Shown: positions 1-8,783 of the stretch, piece by piece
Position numbering within the stretch: position 1 is the first letter of the stretch
How the letters are laid out: each line of letters starts with the position of its first letter
Origin: Rhizonema sp. PD37
GTDB taxonomy: Bacteria; Cyanobacteriota; Cyanobacteriia; Cyanobacteriales; Nostocaceae
Length of the DNA stretch: 46,825 nt
NCBI GenBank assembly: GCA_029379215.1
Contig: JAQYWO010000033.1
Coordinates: 1 to 46,825, forward strand
Direction of reading: 5' to 3'
Notes under the pieces: generated by a model
Database searches by the model: none
Told to the model about the DNA's origin: nothing
The model's input: only the letters and a program-made list of their open reading frames with translations
Made by a program: the position numbers and the translations under genes

Positions 1-100
1 ATTTAATATGTTGATTTTTCGAACTTTTATATATTATTTTAATACAGTATTTTATCTTAATGATGTATAGATCTCAAAATCGAGAAAAAAGTTCAAAAAC

Positions 101-1114
101 CTATGAGATAGTTCTTTGAACTTTTTTGACAGCTTTCTGGGCAATTCGACTCATGTTTGTTAAATAACTAGCGTGCTTCATTTCACTAGGTTTATGTTCT
201 GGTTGCTTAAGAAAGCGATAGTGTAAGAATACGTCTTTATAACAAATATTTACATCTTCACCTGAACATAAACGCGCAAAATGAACTGCAGGATACTCCA
301 TATAATGAATTCGATGAATTGGCTTTAATCCATCTTGATTGTAAAGTACGTTGTTAATATTGACGAAAGCATCAGCATTTGCACAATTACCTGTTCTTTC
401 TTGTCCATTTGGACTGAGTGTAAAGTTGAATAAAGGAAGATTCGATTTAAAAGTCAAAAAATTAAACAAGTGAGCATCATCCCACCATGTAGTAAGCCAT
501 TCTACTTCTTTATTTTTTACAAGTTGGTTATGAAAAAAATCTAAATTTTGATTATTAAATAAGCCTTGCTTAGAAGCGAAAAAATCAGAGCAATGTAGTC
601 TAGGACGTAAGTCTTTTTCATTATAAAGATTGCGTTCTTCTAATAACGGTATATTTAATGGTACTTTGTGGCGCGGTTTAGTATGTATCCAGTCGTCAAA
701 AACAAAGTCATAGTCGTTCAGTTTGTCAAATATATCAGCGAAAGATTTCATTACTAAGCTATCAGCATCGCAAAAGACAAACTTATCAAAATCTCCATCA
801 AAAGCGCACATTTTGCGTTGTAAATGACCTGTAGACCACCAATTACGGAAAACTTTGAGTTTTTTAGCACCTGAATGAACAGCCCATACCTGATGTGCAA
901 AATCTTCCCAACGTTGAACTGAGTCCCAATTGTCATAAAGCGTTACGTTCTTTCTAAGAGTGACTTCGTGCTTCACTCGGTCCAATCGTTCATCATAGGG
1001 AATAATGCAAACAGGAATGTCTGGACTAATATTCACCTCAATACTATTGAGTAATCCCACTAACTGATCGTACACTACGTCATTTGCCAGCGTATAAATC
1101 CCGAGACATTCCAT
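101..1114 (-). CDS. Glycosyltransferase-like protein (Npun_R2821/R2822 type)
   Basis: A 337-residue soluble protein with no signal peptide or membrane segment. The N-terminus (MECLGIYTLANDVVYDQLVG) and the stretch ending in CDADSLVM resemble a cyanobacterial family usually labelled Npun_R2821/R2822, related to nucleotide-sugar glycosyltransferases. The D116-A117-D118 triplet at the end of a hydrophobic strand (FVFCDAD) is a plausible DxD motif for binding a metal and nucleotide sugar. Many aromatic residues follow. It is divergent from the family-4 glycosyltransferase at 1409, which fits a surface-polysaccharide context. Donor and acceptor cannot be read from the sequence. The ATG at 1114 starts directly at the conserved N-terminal block. 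The family call is from memory of the motif pattern, so the exact enzymatic role is inferred. Confidence 0.65.
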   Translation of the reverse strand: MECLGIYTLANDVVYDQLVGLLNSIEVNISPDIPVCIIPYDERLDRVKHEVTLRKNVTLYDNWDSVQRWEDFAHQVWAVHSGAKKLKVFRNWWSTGHLQRKMCAFDGDFDKFVFCDADSLVMKSFADIFDKLNDYDFVFDDWIHTKPRHKVPLNIPLLEERNLYNEKDLRPRLHCSDFFASKQGLFNNQNLDFFHNQLVKNKEVEWLTTWWDDAHLFNFLTFKSNLPLFNFTLSPNGQERTGNCANADAFVNINNVLYNQDGLKPIHRIHYMEYPAVHFARLCSGEDVNICYKDVFLHYRFLKQPEHKPSEMKHASYLTNMSRIAQKAVKKVQRTIS

Positions 1115-1408
1115 CTTTAACCTCTTGGAGCGTTATATCTACTGTTGTTATAGTTAAATAGTTCCCAAGAACTTAGTCAAAGTAACATTTGAGCATCAAA
1201 AAGTTGAATTTTCATATAGCTCAAGCCTAAATTTTTTGTGAAAACAAAGCCCTCGACTTCTTGAAAAAGTCACAGATCTGAATCTGGCAATTTTCACACA
1301 TTAAATAAGATTGCTATATATAAGCAGCTAGATGATGACATGAGCAACCGTTCATTCTATATATCATTACTCTCACTCTTTATTATTCCCAGATAGTCAG
1401 TCAGTTGT

Positions 1409-2629
1409 ATGAACATCTTAATGATATCCTCTACATTTCCTTATCCGCCGACACGGGGAGGAACTCAGGTAAGGACTTTTAACTTACTCCAGTATCTTAG
1501 TCTACGCAATTCCTTAACCTTAGTGACTCAAAGAGAACCAGATGTTACAGATGCAGAAATACAGGGATTGCGGGATTGCGTCGATCGCCTCATTGTTTTT
1601 GATCGCCCGTCAGACTCCGTGACAGGTGGAAGAATACTGAAAAAATTTCAGCGTTTCACGACATTTATGCTTCAAGGAACACCGCCAAGTGTACGAAACC
1701 GTTACTCAGTCGATATGCAAAACTGGATTGATAACTTTGTAGACGCCGGAAAATGCGACACGATTACCAGTGAGCATAGCGTTAACGAAATCTACGTACG
1801 TCCGCATTTTCAGAAACGGCTGAAAACTTTGGTCAATGTTCATAGCTCTGTCTACGGCACCTGTCGCAACTTACTAGAAACTGGTATTTCGGAAAATAGA
1901 TTAAGGGATATAATTTACCTGCCACTTTTACGCCGTTACGAGCAACATTACACCTCTAAATTCTCGGCACTTGTGGTCACAACACAAGAAGATAAAGTCC
2001 AACTACAGAAGTTTAACCCAAATACTGAAATTATAGTCATTCCTAATGGTGTAGATTTGGTTTCATTTCCAATGCGGAACGTCGATCCAGGAGGACACCG
2101 CTTAATTTTCATTGGAGCAATGGATAATTTAGCAAATGTTGATGCTGTTTGCTTTTTCAGTAATGAAGTCTTGCCAGAAATCCAAAAAAACTATCCTGAT
2201 ACAACTTTCGATATTGTCGGTTCTCGTCCTGTACCATCCGTTTTAGCACTCAAAGAAAAACCCGGAATTACCGTCACTGGACGTGTGCCTTCAATGGTAG
2301 AGTACTTACATAAAGCAACTGTCTGCATCGTACCAATGCGGACTGGATTTGGTATCAAAAATAAAACGTTGGAGGCGATGGCTGCGGGTATACCAGTTGT
2401 CGCCAGTGATTGCGGTTTAGAAGGACTAGTTGTAGACGAGGTAAATTTACCACTCAGGGCATTGCGAGCAAATCAGCCAGCAGAATACATTTCTCTAATT
2501 AGTCAACTTTTTGTTAATCCACAGTTACGAGCTGAACTGTCCGACAACGGTAGAAAACTGGTAGAAACAGAATTCACTTGGGAAATTGCAGGTAAACGCT
2601 ATGAGGAAGTGTGTCTTAACAAAAGTTAG
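1409..2629 (+). CDS. Family 4 glycosyltransferase
   Basis: A 406-residue GT-B fold glycosyltransferase. The N-terminal domain opens with MNILMISSTFPYPPTRGGTQ, the usual glycine-rich acceptor-side start of GT4 enzymes. The C-terminal domain carries the strand LIFIGAMDNLANVDAV and the donor-binding segment FGIKNKTLEAMAAGIPVVAS, in which the glutamate before AMAAG is the conserved GT4 residue. The KNKTLEAMA form resembles sugar transferases associated with exopolysaccharide systems (TIGR03087-like). It probably adds a sugar to a lipid-linked or polysaccharide precursor at the cytoplasmic face of the membrane. The ATG start gives a full-length N-terminus. Its stop codon overlaps the end of a possible gene remnant on the other strand (2626-2808). 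Confidence 0.85.
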   Translation: MNILMISSTFPYPPTRGGTQVRTFNLLQYLSLRNSLTLVTQREPDVTDAEIQGLRDCVDRLIVFDRPSDSVTGGRILKKFQRFTTFMLQGTPPSVRNRYSVDMQNWIDNFVDAGKCDTITSEHSVNEIYVRPHFQKRLKTLVNVHSSVYGTCRNLLETGISENRLRDIIYLPLLRRYEQHYTSKFSALVVTTQEDKVQLQKFNPNTEIIVIPNGVDLVSFPMRNVDPGGHRLIFIGAMDNLANVDAVCFFSNEVLPEIQKNYPDTTFDIVGSRPVPSVLALKEKPGITVTGRVPSMVEYLHKATVCIVPMRTGFGIKNKTLEAMAAGIPVVASDCGLEGLVVDEVNLPLRALRANQPAEYISLISQLFVNPQLRAELSDNGRKLVETEFTWEIAGKRYEEVCLNKS

Positions 2630-2808
2630 AAGTCAAAATATATCTGTTGACTAACCAAAGGTGTTTGTAAAGGAACGGGCTTGGGATTGGCGATGCGAAT
2701 GGCAGCCGTTGCTAAGTGCATCGCCTGTGAAAGCGTTGTTGAGAAGTACTGAGGTAGTATAGAGGTATATTCTACACCAGGAAAGGGACTCCGGTTGATT
2801 CTTGACCT
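2626..2808 (-). pseudogene. Possible C-terminal gene remnant
   Basis: Between the GT4 gene and yebC the minus strand stays open for 60 codons, from just after an in-frame TGA (2809-2811) to a TAA at 2626-2628 that overlaps the GT4 stop codon. The translation looks protein-like, with amphipathic helix and turn pattern (for example LSQAMHLATAAIRIANPKP) and an ending QQIYFDF, rather than random. No start codon precedes the bulk of it; the first ATG is internal, at MHLATAA. I do not recognise the family. The simplest reading is the tail of a gene whose 5' part was lost. A chance open frame is possible. Confidence 0.3.
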
Positions 2809-2883
2809 TCAAAAGACCAGTGAGAGATTAGTCATTCCTAAATCATTTAGGATTGCTATATATAGTTTTCACAAGTCAAAATT

Positions 2884-3639
2884 ATGGCAGGACATAGTAA
2901 ATGGGCAAATATTAAGCGCCAGAAAGCAGCAGTGGATGCAAAAAAAGGAAAGACCTTCACTCAGCTGTCGCGTGCAATTATTGTAGCAGCAAGAAATGGT
3001 GTGCCTGATCCGATGGCAAATTTTCAACTTCGCACGGCAATTGAAAAGGCGAAAGCGGCTGGTATTCCCAATGATAATATCGACCGGGCGATCGCTAAAG
3101 GTGCAGGTACATTTGCGGGTGATACTCCAATGGAAGTCATTCGTTACGAAGGATATGGCCCTGGAGGTGTAGCGATTTTAATTGAAGCTTTGACAGACAA
3201 TCGAAATCGTACTGCGGCTGACTTACGTGCTGCCTTAAGTAAAAACGGTGGGAATCTCGGTGAAACTGGTTGCGTGAGTTGGATGTTTGCTCAAAAAGGT
3301 GTTTGCACGGTTCAGTTTATTGTTGATGAAGAACAGCTTTTGGAAGTATCCCTCGAAGGTGGGGCCGAATTTTATGAGATTGCTGAGGATGAGATGGCTG
3401 TGGTGTTTACTGAAGTTGCCAATTTAGAAAACCTTAGCAAAATTTTGAAAGAAAAAAGCTTTCGGGTGATTGACACAGAATTGCGCTGGCTTCCCGATAA
3501 TTACGTCGAAATCACCGATCCAGATCAGGCGCGATCGCTTTTGAAGTTAATTGATTCTCTGGAAGGTTTGGATGATGTACAAAATGTTACTGCCAATTTT
3601 GAAATGGCAGAACAACTTATGGTTGTGAGCATGGCTTAA
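2884..3639 (+). CDS. yebC: YebC/PmpR family protein
   Basis: A 251-residue protein that matches the YebC/PmpR family along its length: the N-terminal signature [21 protein letters not shown], then the central block [15 protein letters not shown] and [23 protein letters not shown]. Family members were first described as DNA-binding regulators, and some act in translation, relieving ribosome stalling at proline-rich stretches. Which role applies here cannot be told. Length is normal for the family. The ATG at 2884 fits the invariant MAGHSKW start; an ORF starting upstream at 2795 is in a different frame. There is no obvious Shine-Dalgarno sequence. It stands alone, with non-coding sequence on both sides. 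Confidence 0.95.
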   Translation: MAGHSKWANIKRQKAAVDAKKGKTFTQLSRAIIVAARNGVPDPMANFQLRTAIEKAKAAGIPNDNIDRAIAKGAGTFAGDTPMEVIRYEGYGPGGVAILIEALTDNRNRTAADLRAALSKNGGNLGETGCVSWMFAQKGVCTVQFIVDEEQLLEVSLEGGAEFYEIAEDEMAVVFTEVANLENLSKILKEKSFRVIDTELRWLPDNYVEITDPDQARSLLKLIDSLEGLDDVQNVTANFEMAEQLMVVSMA

Positions 3640-3947
3640 GCAGAGTGGGAGGCTTCAGTCGTCCTGAGTTCTGAGTACTTTACTACACATGTAGCCCCAT
3701 ACATCAAATGAGCGGGAATAGATAATGGACACTTTTTTACTTTTTTTCATAACTAAATTTAGGGTTTTCAACCTATACAATCCTCAGTTCCCAGTTCTGG
3801 CTCTGTTCTGATGGACTCAGGAATTTGAACTCAGGACTCTTTTTAGTAAAAAAACCTACACAAGAACTTCATATTAATAACATGACACTGACATATCTCT
3901 TTGGGATAGTTGAATTGTCGATTTTCCAACCAGATGAGGGATATCAA

Positions 3948-4175
3948 ATGAATAAGTTCGCTAAAGCATTACTCCTAGCCATCGTGTTTGCCGCTCCTGT
4001 CGCAATTTCTGCACCTGCTGTTCAAGCTAAAACTGCTACAAGTGTAAATACTGCAAATAAGTCTGTAAAATCCCATGCAGGTACAAAATCGATGAAACAT
4101 CACAAACGCAACAAGCATAGAACAGGCTCTATGCACAAAAGCGCTATGAAGCCCACTGCATCCACAAGCAAGTAG
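3948..4175 (+). CDS. Small basic secreted protein, hypothetical
   Basis: A 75-residue protein with a clear Sec signal peptide (MNKFAKALLLAIVFAAPVAI, cleavage probably after the following A-x-A at VQA) and a short mature part rich in Lys, His, Thr and Ser (motifs KSMKHHKRNKHRTG). The frame is open upstream to 3825, but the ATG at 3948 is preferred: it begins the signal peptide and is preceded by GAGGG at 3936-3940 with a 7-base spacer. Similar small secreted, Lys/His-rich proteins occur in cyanobacteria without assigned function. The basic, histidine-containing mature peptide could bind polyanions or metals, but that is speculation. A hairpin with a T-run follows at 4413. Confidence 0.65.
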   Translation: MNKFAKALLLAIVFAAPVAISAPAVQAKTATSVNTANKSVKSHAGTKSMKHHKRNKHRTGSMHKSAMKPTASTSK

Positions 4176-4412
4176 TCCTTCAAATGCTTAACCAGGGTTG
4201 GCACAGTCGCAACTCAAAATCTACCATCTGAATCGTGACAACTCGTGAAGGCTGCTGATTGTAAATGGTTAGCAGCTAAGGGAAAACAGAAATTAGCACT
4301 TAGCTATTAGCCATTGGTTACCAAGTTTTTAAAGTGTGAATCATATTGAAAGACTTTAGACTAACTTTTGTCTTGGCTTCATTTTAGCCTTTAACTCAAC
4401 GACAAAACATTT

Positions 4413-4442
4413 AAGTCGTTCCTCAAAGTAGGAGCGACTTTT
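4413..4442 (+). terminator. Hairpin with T-run downstream of small basic protein gene
   Basis: An 11-bp stem (AAGTCGTTCCT at 4413-4423 pairing with AGGAGCGACTT at 4430-4440, one G-T wobble) with a 6-base loop, followed by a short T-run. It is consistent with an intrinsic terminator, although 240 bases from the stop codon. Confidence 0.5.
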
Positions 4443-4568
4443 CACTTTCTGGCATTCAGCCTTTAGCTATCAACGATCAAAACTATACGGCTAAAGCTAG
4501 CCGGTGATAGCTCAAGCAAAGATTCATATCATGTCCGGTTAATTAACCATAATTTCCGTAGACACTGA

Positions 4569-4637
4569 ACCCCACCCCCAACCCCTCCCCGCTTGCGGGG
4601 AGGGGAGACAAAGCACAGCTTTGGCGGGGAGGGGTTC
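4569..4637. repeat. GC-rich palindromic intergenic repeat
   Basis: A perfect 11-bp palindrome (CCCCTCCCCGC at 4582-4592 with GCGGGGAGGGG at 4595-4605, loop TT) is followed by a short hairpin (AAAGC..GCTTT) and another GCGGGGAGGGG, then a T-rich tail. Such CCCCTCCCCGC/GCGGGGAGGGG blocks are common dispersed intergenic repeats in filamentous cyanobacteria (recognised from memory). It may end transcription incidentally. Confidence 0.7.
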
Positions 4638-4733
4638 TTTTATTATGGGTGATTTAAAGGACATCAGATCACTTGCTCTTAAGAGCCTAAATGCGTCATA
4701 ATAATAGTCAAAATGCTGTAATCTATCTTAACA

Positions 4734-5993
4734 ATGGCGCAATCGCAGCTTCATCAAACTCTTAACCCTCCCCAGACACCGACACACCAGCAGGGATATG
4801 AATATGATTTAGTCATTGTTGGCGGTGGAATTATTGGCTTAACCTTAGCTGCGGCTTTAAAAGATTCAGGATTAAGCGTACTGCTAATTGAGGCGAAAGT
4901 GGAATCAGCCGCAGTCACCAAAGGACAAGCTTACGCAGTGCATATGCTTTCGGCAAGAATTTACCAGGGAATAGGAGTTTGGGAAAAAATGTTGCCCCAA
5001 ATTGCTACATACCGTCAAGTTCACCTTTCCGATGCTGATTATCCTGATATCGTGAAATTTCAAACAGCGGATATAGGAACTGAAGATTTGGGTTATGTGG
5101 CGGAACACCAAGCACTATTATACCCATTACAGGAGTTTGTCAAAAATTGTCCGAATGTCACTTATCTGTGTCCGGCTGAAGTGATCGATACATGCTACCA
5201 GCAGGATATGGTAGTCATAGATATTAAAGTGGCAGAAGAAATGCGGAGGGTTCGCAGCTTACTAGTTGTAGCCGCAGATGGTGGGCGATCGCGTACCCGC
5301 CAAGCAGCCGGAATCAAAACTTTTGGGTGGAAATATTGGCAGTCTTGTATTGTTGTCTTTGTTAAACCAGAAAAACCCCACAACAACACAGCATACGAAA
5401 AATTTTGGAGAAGTGGTCCATTTGCAATTTTACCTTTATTGGGAAATCGCTGCCGAATTGTTTGGACGGCTCCTCATGAAGAAGCAAAAGCTTTATGCGC
5501 GTTGGATGATGAGCAATTTCTCTTGGAGTTGCAAAAGCGTTATGGCAACCAGATGGGCAAGTTAGAATTACTGGGCGATCGCTTTATATTTCCCGTACAA
5601 CTCATGCAAAGCGATCACTATGCCCTGCACCGACTTGCTTTAGTTGGTGATGCGGCACACAACTGCCATCCTGTTGGTGGGCAAGGTTTGAATTTGGGTA
5701 TTCGTGATGTAGCTGCTTTATCACAGACCATACAGGAAGCACGCTCTCTTCGTCAAGATATTGGCTCTATTCAGGTTCTCAAACAATATGAACGCTGGCG
5801 ACGGCGAGAGAATATAGTGATTTTGGGTTTCACCGATCTATTGGATCGAATGTTTTCCAACAACTTCTTACCAATAGTAATAATTCGTCGCATCGGTTTA
5901 GGAGTTTTGCGACGAACCCCTCTAGTCAAAATATTTGCTCTCAAGTTAATGATCGGTTTGTTAGGGCGAACTCCCAAATTAGCCCGACATTAA
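4734..5993 (+). CDS. UbiH/COQ6-type FAD-dependent hydroxylase
   Basis: A 419-residue flavin monooxygenase of the UbiH/p-hydroxybenzoate hydroxylase superfamily. Visible motifs are the N-terminal FAD dinucleotide fold VIVGGGIIGLTLAAALK (about residues 27-43), a mid-sequence VVAADGGRSRTR (the DG motif), and LVGDAAHNCHPVGGQGLNLG (about 304-323), the GD motif contacting the FAD ribityl chain. The C-terminal tail is basic and hydrophobic (IVIIRRIGLGVLRRTPLVKI), suggesting peripheral membrane association, as expected for an enzyme acting on a lipophilic ring. Proteobacterial homologues hydroxylate ubiquinone precursors; the cyanobacterial substrate is not evident, and a prenylquinone or similar isoprenoid is an inference. 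It is monocistronic. Confidence 0.85.
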   Translation: MAQSQLHQTLNPPQTPTHQQGYEYDLVIVGGGIIGLTLAAALKDSGLSVLLIEAKVESAAVTKGQAYAVHMLSARIYQGIGVWEKMLPQIATYRQVHLSDADYPDIVKFQTADIGTEDLGYVAEHQALLYPLQEFVKNCPNVTYLCPAEVIDTCYQQDMVVIDIKVAEEMRRVRSLLVVAADGGRSRTRQAAGIKTFGWKYWQSCIVVFVKPEKPHNNTAYEKFWRSGPFAILPLLGNRCRIVWTAPHEEAKALCALDDEQFLLELQKRYGNQMGKLELLGDRFIFPVQLMQSDHYALHRLALVGDAAHNCHPVGGQGLNLGIRDVAALSQTIQEARSLRQDIGSIQVLKQYERWRRRENIVILGFTDLLDRMFSNNFLPIVIIRRIGLGVLRRTPLVKIFALKLMIGLLGRTPKLARH

Positions 5994-6115
5994 GATCAAC
6001 AAAGGCAACACCGGAAAGATTTGGATAATATATGATCTAACTCCCAGCCTCCTGTCTCCTATCTCTTGAGCGCGATACACTGTAATGGTAAAGAAATGTA
6101 ACTAAATAAATTCTT

Positions 6116-7066
6116 GTGAACGTGGAAAGCATTACATTGGGGCAAGGTGGTCCGACTGTGACACCTCTGTGTATCGGGACTTGGGCTTGGGGTGATAAAC
6201 TCTTTTGGAATTATGGCAGTGACTACAGTTCAGAAGAGTTACAAGCAGCCTTTACGGCTGCGTTAGAAGCTGGCATTACATTCTTTGACACTGCTGAAGT
6301 CTACGGACTGGGTTTGAGCGAGCAATTTTTGGCGCAATTCATGCAGAAGACAGATAAGCAAGTGCAGATTGCGACTAAGTACGGTCCTTTCCCTTGGCGA
6401 TTTGCAGCTAACTCCGTTGCCGATGCCTTAACAGATAGCTTAAAACGCTTACAAGTTGAGCGTGTTTCCTTATACCAAGTGCATTGGCCGTTTCTCTTTT
6501 TTATGAGTCAAGAAACTCTCATGAATGCCCTTGCAGATGAAGTCAAGCGGGGTAGAATTGAGGCAGTCGGTGTCAGTAATTACTCAGCCGAGCAAATGCA
6601 GGAGGCTCACAAGATCCTGGCGGCGCGTGGAGTTCCTTTAGCTGTAAACCAAGTACGCTACTCTTTATTGACTCGGCAAATCGAAACTGAAGGTATCCTT
6701 AACACCGCTCGGGAATTAGGTGTAACAATTTTAGCATATAGCCCTTTGGCTCAGGGACTACTTACAGGCAAGTACACTGGTAGTGAAACCCCAAGTGGTG
6801 CAAGAAGGATAGATCCGCGATTTAGTAAAGAAGGCTTACGAAAAATTGAGCCAGTGATATCTTTGCTACGCAGTTTAGGTATTCGATACGACCGCACTCC
6901 CGCCCAAGTTGCCCTAAATTGGTTAATTGCCCAAGGTAATGTCATTCCCATTGCAGGAGCAAAAACTCCCCAACAAGTACAACAAAATGTGGGTGCTTTA
7001 GGTTGGAGATTAAGTGATGAGGAGATTGCCCAACTCGAGCAAGTCAGCCGTCCTTGGCTAAATTAA
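6116..7066 (+). CDS. Aldo/keto reductase
   Basis: A 316-residue NADPH-dependent aldo/keto reductase of the TIM-barrel superfamily. The catalytic tetrad is visible: Asp and Tyr in FFDTAEVYG, Lys in IATKYG and His in YQVHWP. The cofactor-binding end has PIAGAKTPQQVQQNVGAL. Overall it resembles the cyanobacterial/chloroplast oxidoreductase group with the IGTWAWGDK N-terminal motif; the physiological substrate is unknown. The start is a GTG (MNVESITLGQGG), which gives the conserved N-terminus; no in-frame ATG lies nearby. It converges with the helicase gene, and an inverted repeat at 7119-7163 lies between them. Confidence 0.9.
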   Translation: MNVESITLGQGGPTVTPLCIGTWAWGDKLFWNYGSDYSSEELQAAFTAALEAGITFFDTAEVYGLGLSEQFLAQFMQKTDKQVQIATKYGPFPWRFAANSVADALTDSLKRLQVERVSLYQVHWPFLFFMSQETLMNALADEVKRGRIEAVGVSNYSAEQMQEAHKILAARGVPLAVNQVRYSLLTRQIETEGILNTARELGVTILAYSPLAQGLLTGKYTGSETPSGARRIDPRFSKEGLRKIEPVISLLRSLGIRYDRTPAQVALNWLIAQGNVIPIAGAKTPQQVQQNVGALGWRLSDEEIAQLEQVSRPWLN

Positions 7067-7118
7067 TCATTGACTGGAATTTAAACTGTCAGCATCGGAC
7101 GAACAATATTAAGTGAGG

Positions 7119-7163
7119 AGTTAAGAGTTTTAGTATGAGGAATCAAAATTATAACTCTTAACT
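7119..7163. terminator. Inverted repeat between convergent genes
   Basis: A perfect 11-bp inverted repeat (AGTTAAGAGTT at 7119-7129, AACTCTTAACT at 7153-7163) with a 23-base loop sits in the 107-base gap between the convergent aldo/keto reductase and helicase genes. It is A/T-rich, so terminator function is plausible but not certain. The AACTCTTAACT units are also typical low-complexity intergenic words in these genomes. Confidence 0.4.
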
Positions 7164-7173
7164 CTTAACTTAT

Positions 7174-8721
7174 CTAAGAAGCTGATTCTCTAGCTTTGGT
7201 AATACCTATCTTTTTCGTCGGTGTCATAGAGGATTCTCGACGAGCAGTCCGAGGCTTGGGCTTGGAGCTAACACGTCTTTCTCCTTCTGTGGGAGTGGCT
7301 TCCGAGGGTGTCCAGTTAGAACGATTTCGTTCACCACCAGGAAATTCACGACGCCCACTTCGCAGCTTTGGTTTGGAAGAGGGAGGTAGAATATCCTCAT
7401 CTGTAAGACCACCGTCTGATTGTAACCAGGCAGGACGAGTTTGATCGTAAGCGATTTGCAAAGCGGCGGCAGCGATCGCCTGAGCGTCATATTTTTCAAT
7501 CAACTCACTGACTATCGGCAAAAACGAAGCCAGACGCTCACCCGCTAGTGCTTCTCGCACCTGAGTTTGTAATTTTTCTAACTGCTTTCCTTCTATTTGT
7601 GTCCGTGTGGGGATCGATAGCAATTGCCAGTTTTGGCGCACATGGCGCTCAAATACCTGCTGTTTGCGTCGTTCAAATGGCTGTACTAAAGAAATTGCAG
7701 TCCCCTCTTTACCTGCTCGACCGGTACGACCGATCCGATGAACGTAGGTTTCAACGCTATCAGGTAAGTCGAAGTTAATCACATGAGAGAGTTGATCAAC
7801 ATCCAACCCTCGCGCTGCAATGTCCGTTGCTACCACCCAACGCACTTGGTGATTGCGAAATCTGATCAACAACCTTTCTCTTGCTTGTTGTGATAAGTCA
7901 CCGTGATATTCATCCACACTATGACCGGCTGCTTGCAATTGATTAGTCAGTTCTGCTGCAGTTCGCCGAGTCCGGACAAAGATCAATGCTGTTTCTGGAT
8001 CTTCCATTTCCAAAATCGGCTGTAAAGCCCGAGCTTTTGTCAAATGGCGTGGTACGAGGTAAGCAACTTGATTGATTTTATTAGGAGCGGCTTTTGGCTG
8101 CTCAACATTCACTGTTACTGGCGATCGCAGAAACTTTGAAACCAAGGAGCGAATTGATGGCGGCATTGTTGCCGAGAATAGAGCTGTCTGACGATCATCT
8201 GGTGCTTGGGAAAGTATTTTTACTACATCGTCGATAAAGCCCATGCTTAACATTTCATCAGCTTCATCTAACACCAACCATTTCACCTGATCTAATTTCA
8301 GGCATCCGCGATCCAACAAGTCTATGACGCGTCCTGGTGTACCTACGACCATATGAACGCCGCGTTTCAGTTGTAAAATCTGACGGTCGATCGATTGTCC
8401 GCCATAGATTGCTAAAACCCGCAATCCTTGGTTGCTAATGAATTCGCAAATCGCATCATGGACTTGGATTGCCAGTTCGCGAGTTGGTGTCAAAACCACC
8501 GCTTGTACGGCTTTTTGATTAACATCCAACCGCTCTATAATTGGTAAAGAAAATGCCGCTGTTTTACCAGTACCAGTTTGAGATTGACCCACAACATCAC
8601 GACCTGCAAGTAGCTGTGGAATTGCTTGCATTTGAATGCTAGTTGGTGCGGTAAAGCCTATTTTTTCTATTTGCTGAACGCACTGTTCTGAAAGTCCTAA
8701 TTCTTGAAACGAAAGGTTCAT
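7174..8721 (-). CDS. DEAD-box RNA helicase (CrhR/CrhB-like)
   Basis: A 515-residue ATP-dependent RNA helicase. Ordered motifs: the Q-motif region (GFTAPTSIQMQAIP), Walker A (SQTGTGKT), PTRELA, TPGR, DEAD (LVLDEADEML), SAT (LFSATMPP), then in the second RecA domain ATDIAARGLD and HRIGRTGRAG. The C-terminal extension (about residues 440-515) is rich in Arg, Lys, Ser and Pro, probably an unstructured RNA-binding tail. Cyanobacterial homologues (CrhR, CrhB, CrhC) respond to cold or redox; assignment to one of these needs phylogeny. The ATG at 8721 is preferred over a TTG one codon upstream because the Shine-Dalgarno AGGAGAG would abut the TTG but lies 3 bases from the ATG. It lies 62 bases downstream of rimO on the same strand. 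Confidence 0.93.
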   Translation of the reverse strand: MNLSFQELGLSEQCVQQIEKIGFTAPTSIQMQAIPQLLAGRDVVGQSQTGTGKTAAFSLPIIERLDVNQKAVQAVVLTPTRELAIQVHDAICEFISNQGLRVLAIYGGQSIDRQILQLKRGVHMVVGTPGRVIDLLDRGCLKLDQVKWLVLDEADEMLSMGFIDDVVKILSQAPDDRQTALFSATMPPSIRSLVSKFLRSPVTVNVEQPKAAPNKINQVAYLVPRHLTKARALQPILEMEDPETALIFVRTRRTAAELTNQLQAAGHSVDEYHGDLSQQARERLLIRFRNHQVRWVVATDIAARGLDVDQLSHVINFDLPDSVETYVHRIGRTGRAGKEGTAISLVQPFERRKQQVFERHVRQNWQLLSIPTRTQIEGKQLEKLQTQVREALAGERLASFLPIVSELIEKYDAQAIAAAALQIAYDQTRPAWLQSDGGLTDEDILPPSSKPKLRSGRREFPGGERNRSNWTPSEATPTEGERRVSSKPKPRTARRESSMTPTKKIGITKARESAS

Positions 8722-8783
8722 CAACTCTCCTAATTTGTAACTTTTGACTTTTGTGATTAGTTAGTTGTAACTACTAATTCTAA

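Larger units (their letters stand above)
4176..4733. other. Intergenic region with repeats
   Basis: This 558-base gap holds a terminator-like hairpin (4413-4442) and a GC-rich cyanobacterial-type repeat (4569-4637), annotated separately. I see no coding pattern or RNA gene in the rest. Confidence 0.6.

Noticed and set aside
2795..2986. 63-codon frame overlapping the yebC start
   Set aside because: Different frame from yebC, no family features; the overlap covers the conserved MAGHSKW region.
7174..7499. Separate genes opposite or in another frame at the helicase C-terminus
   Set aside because: These are shadows of the Arg/Ser-rich tail of the helicase.
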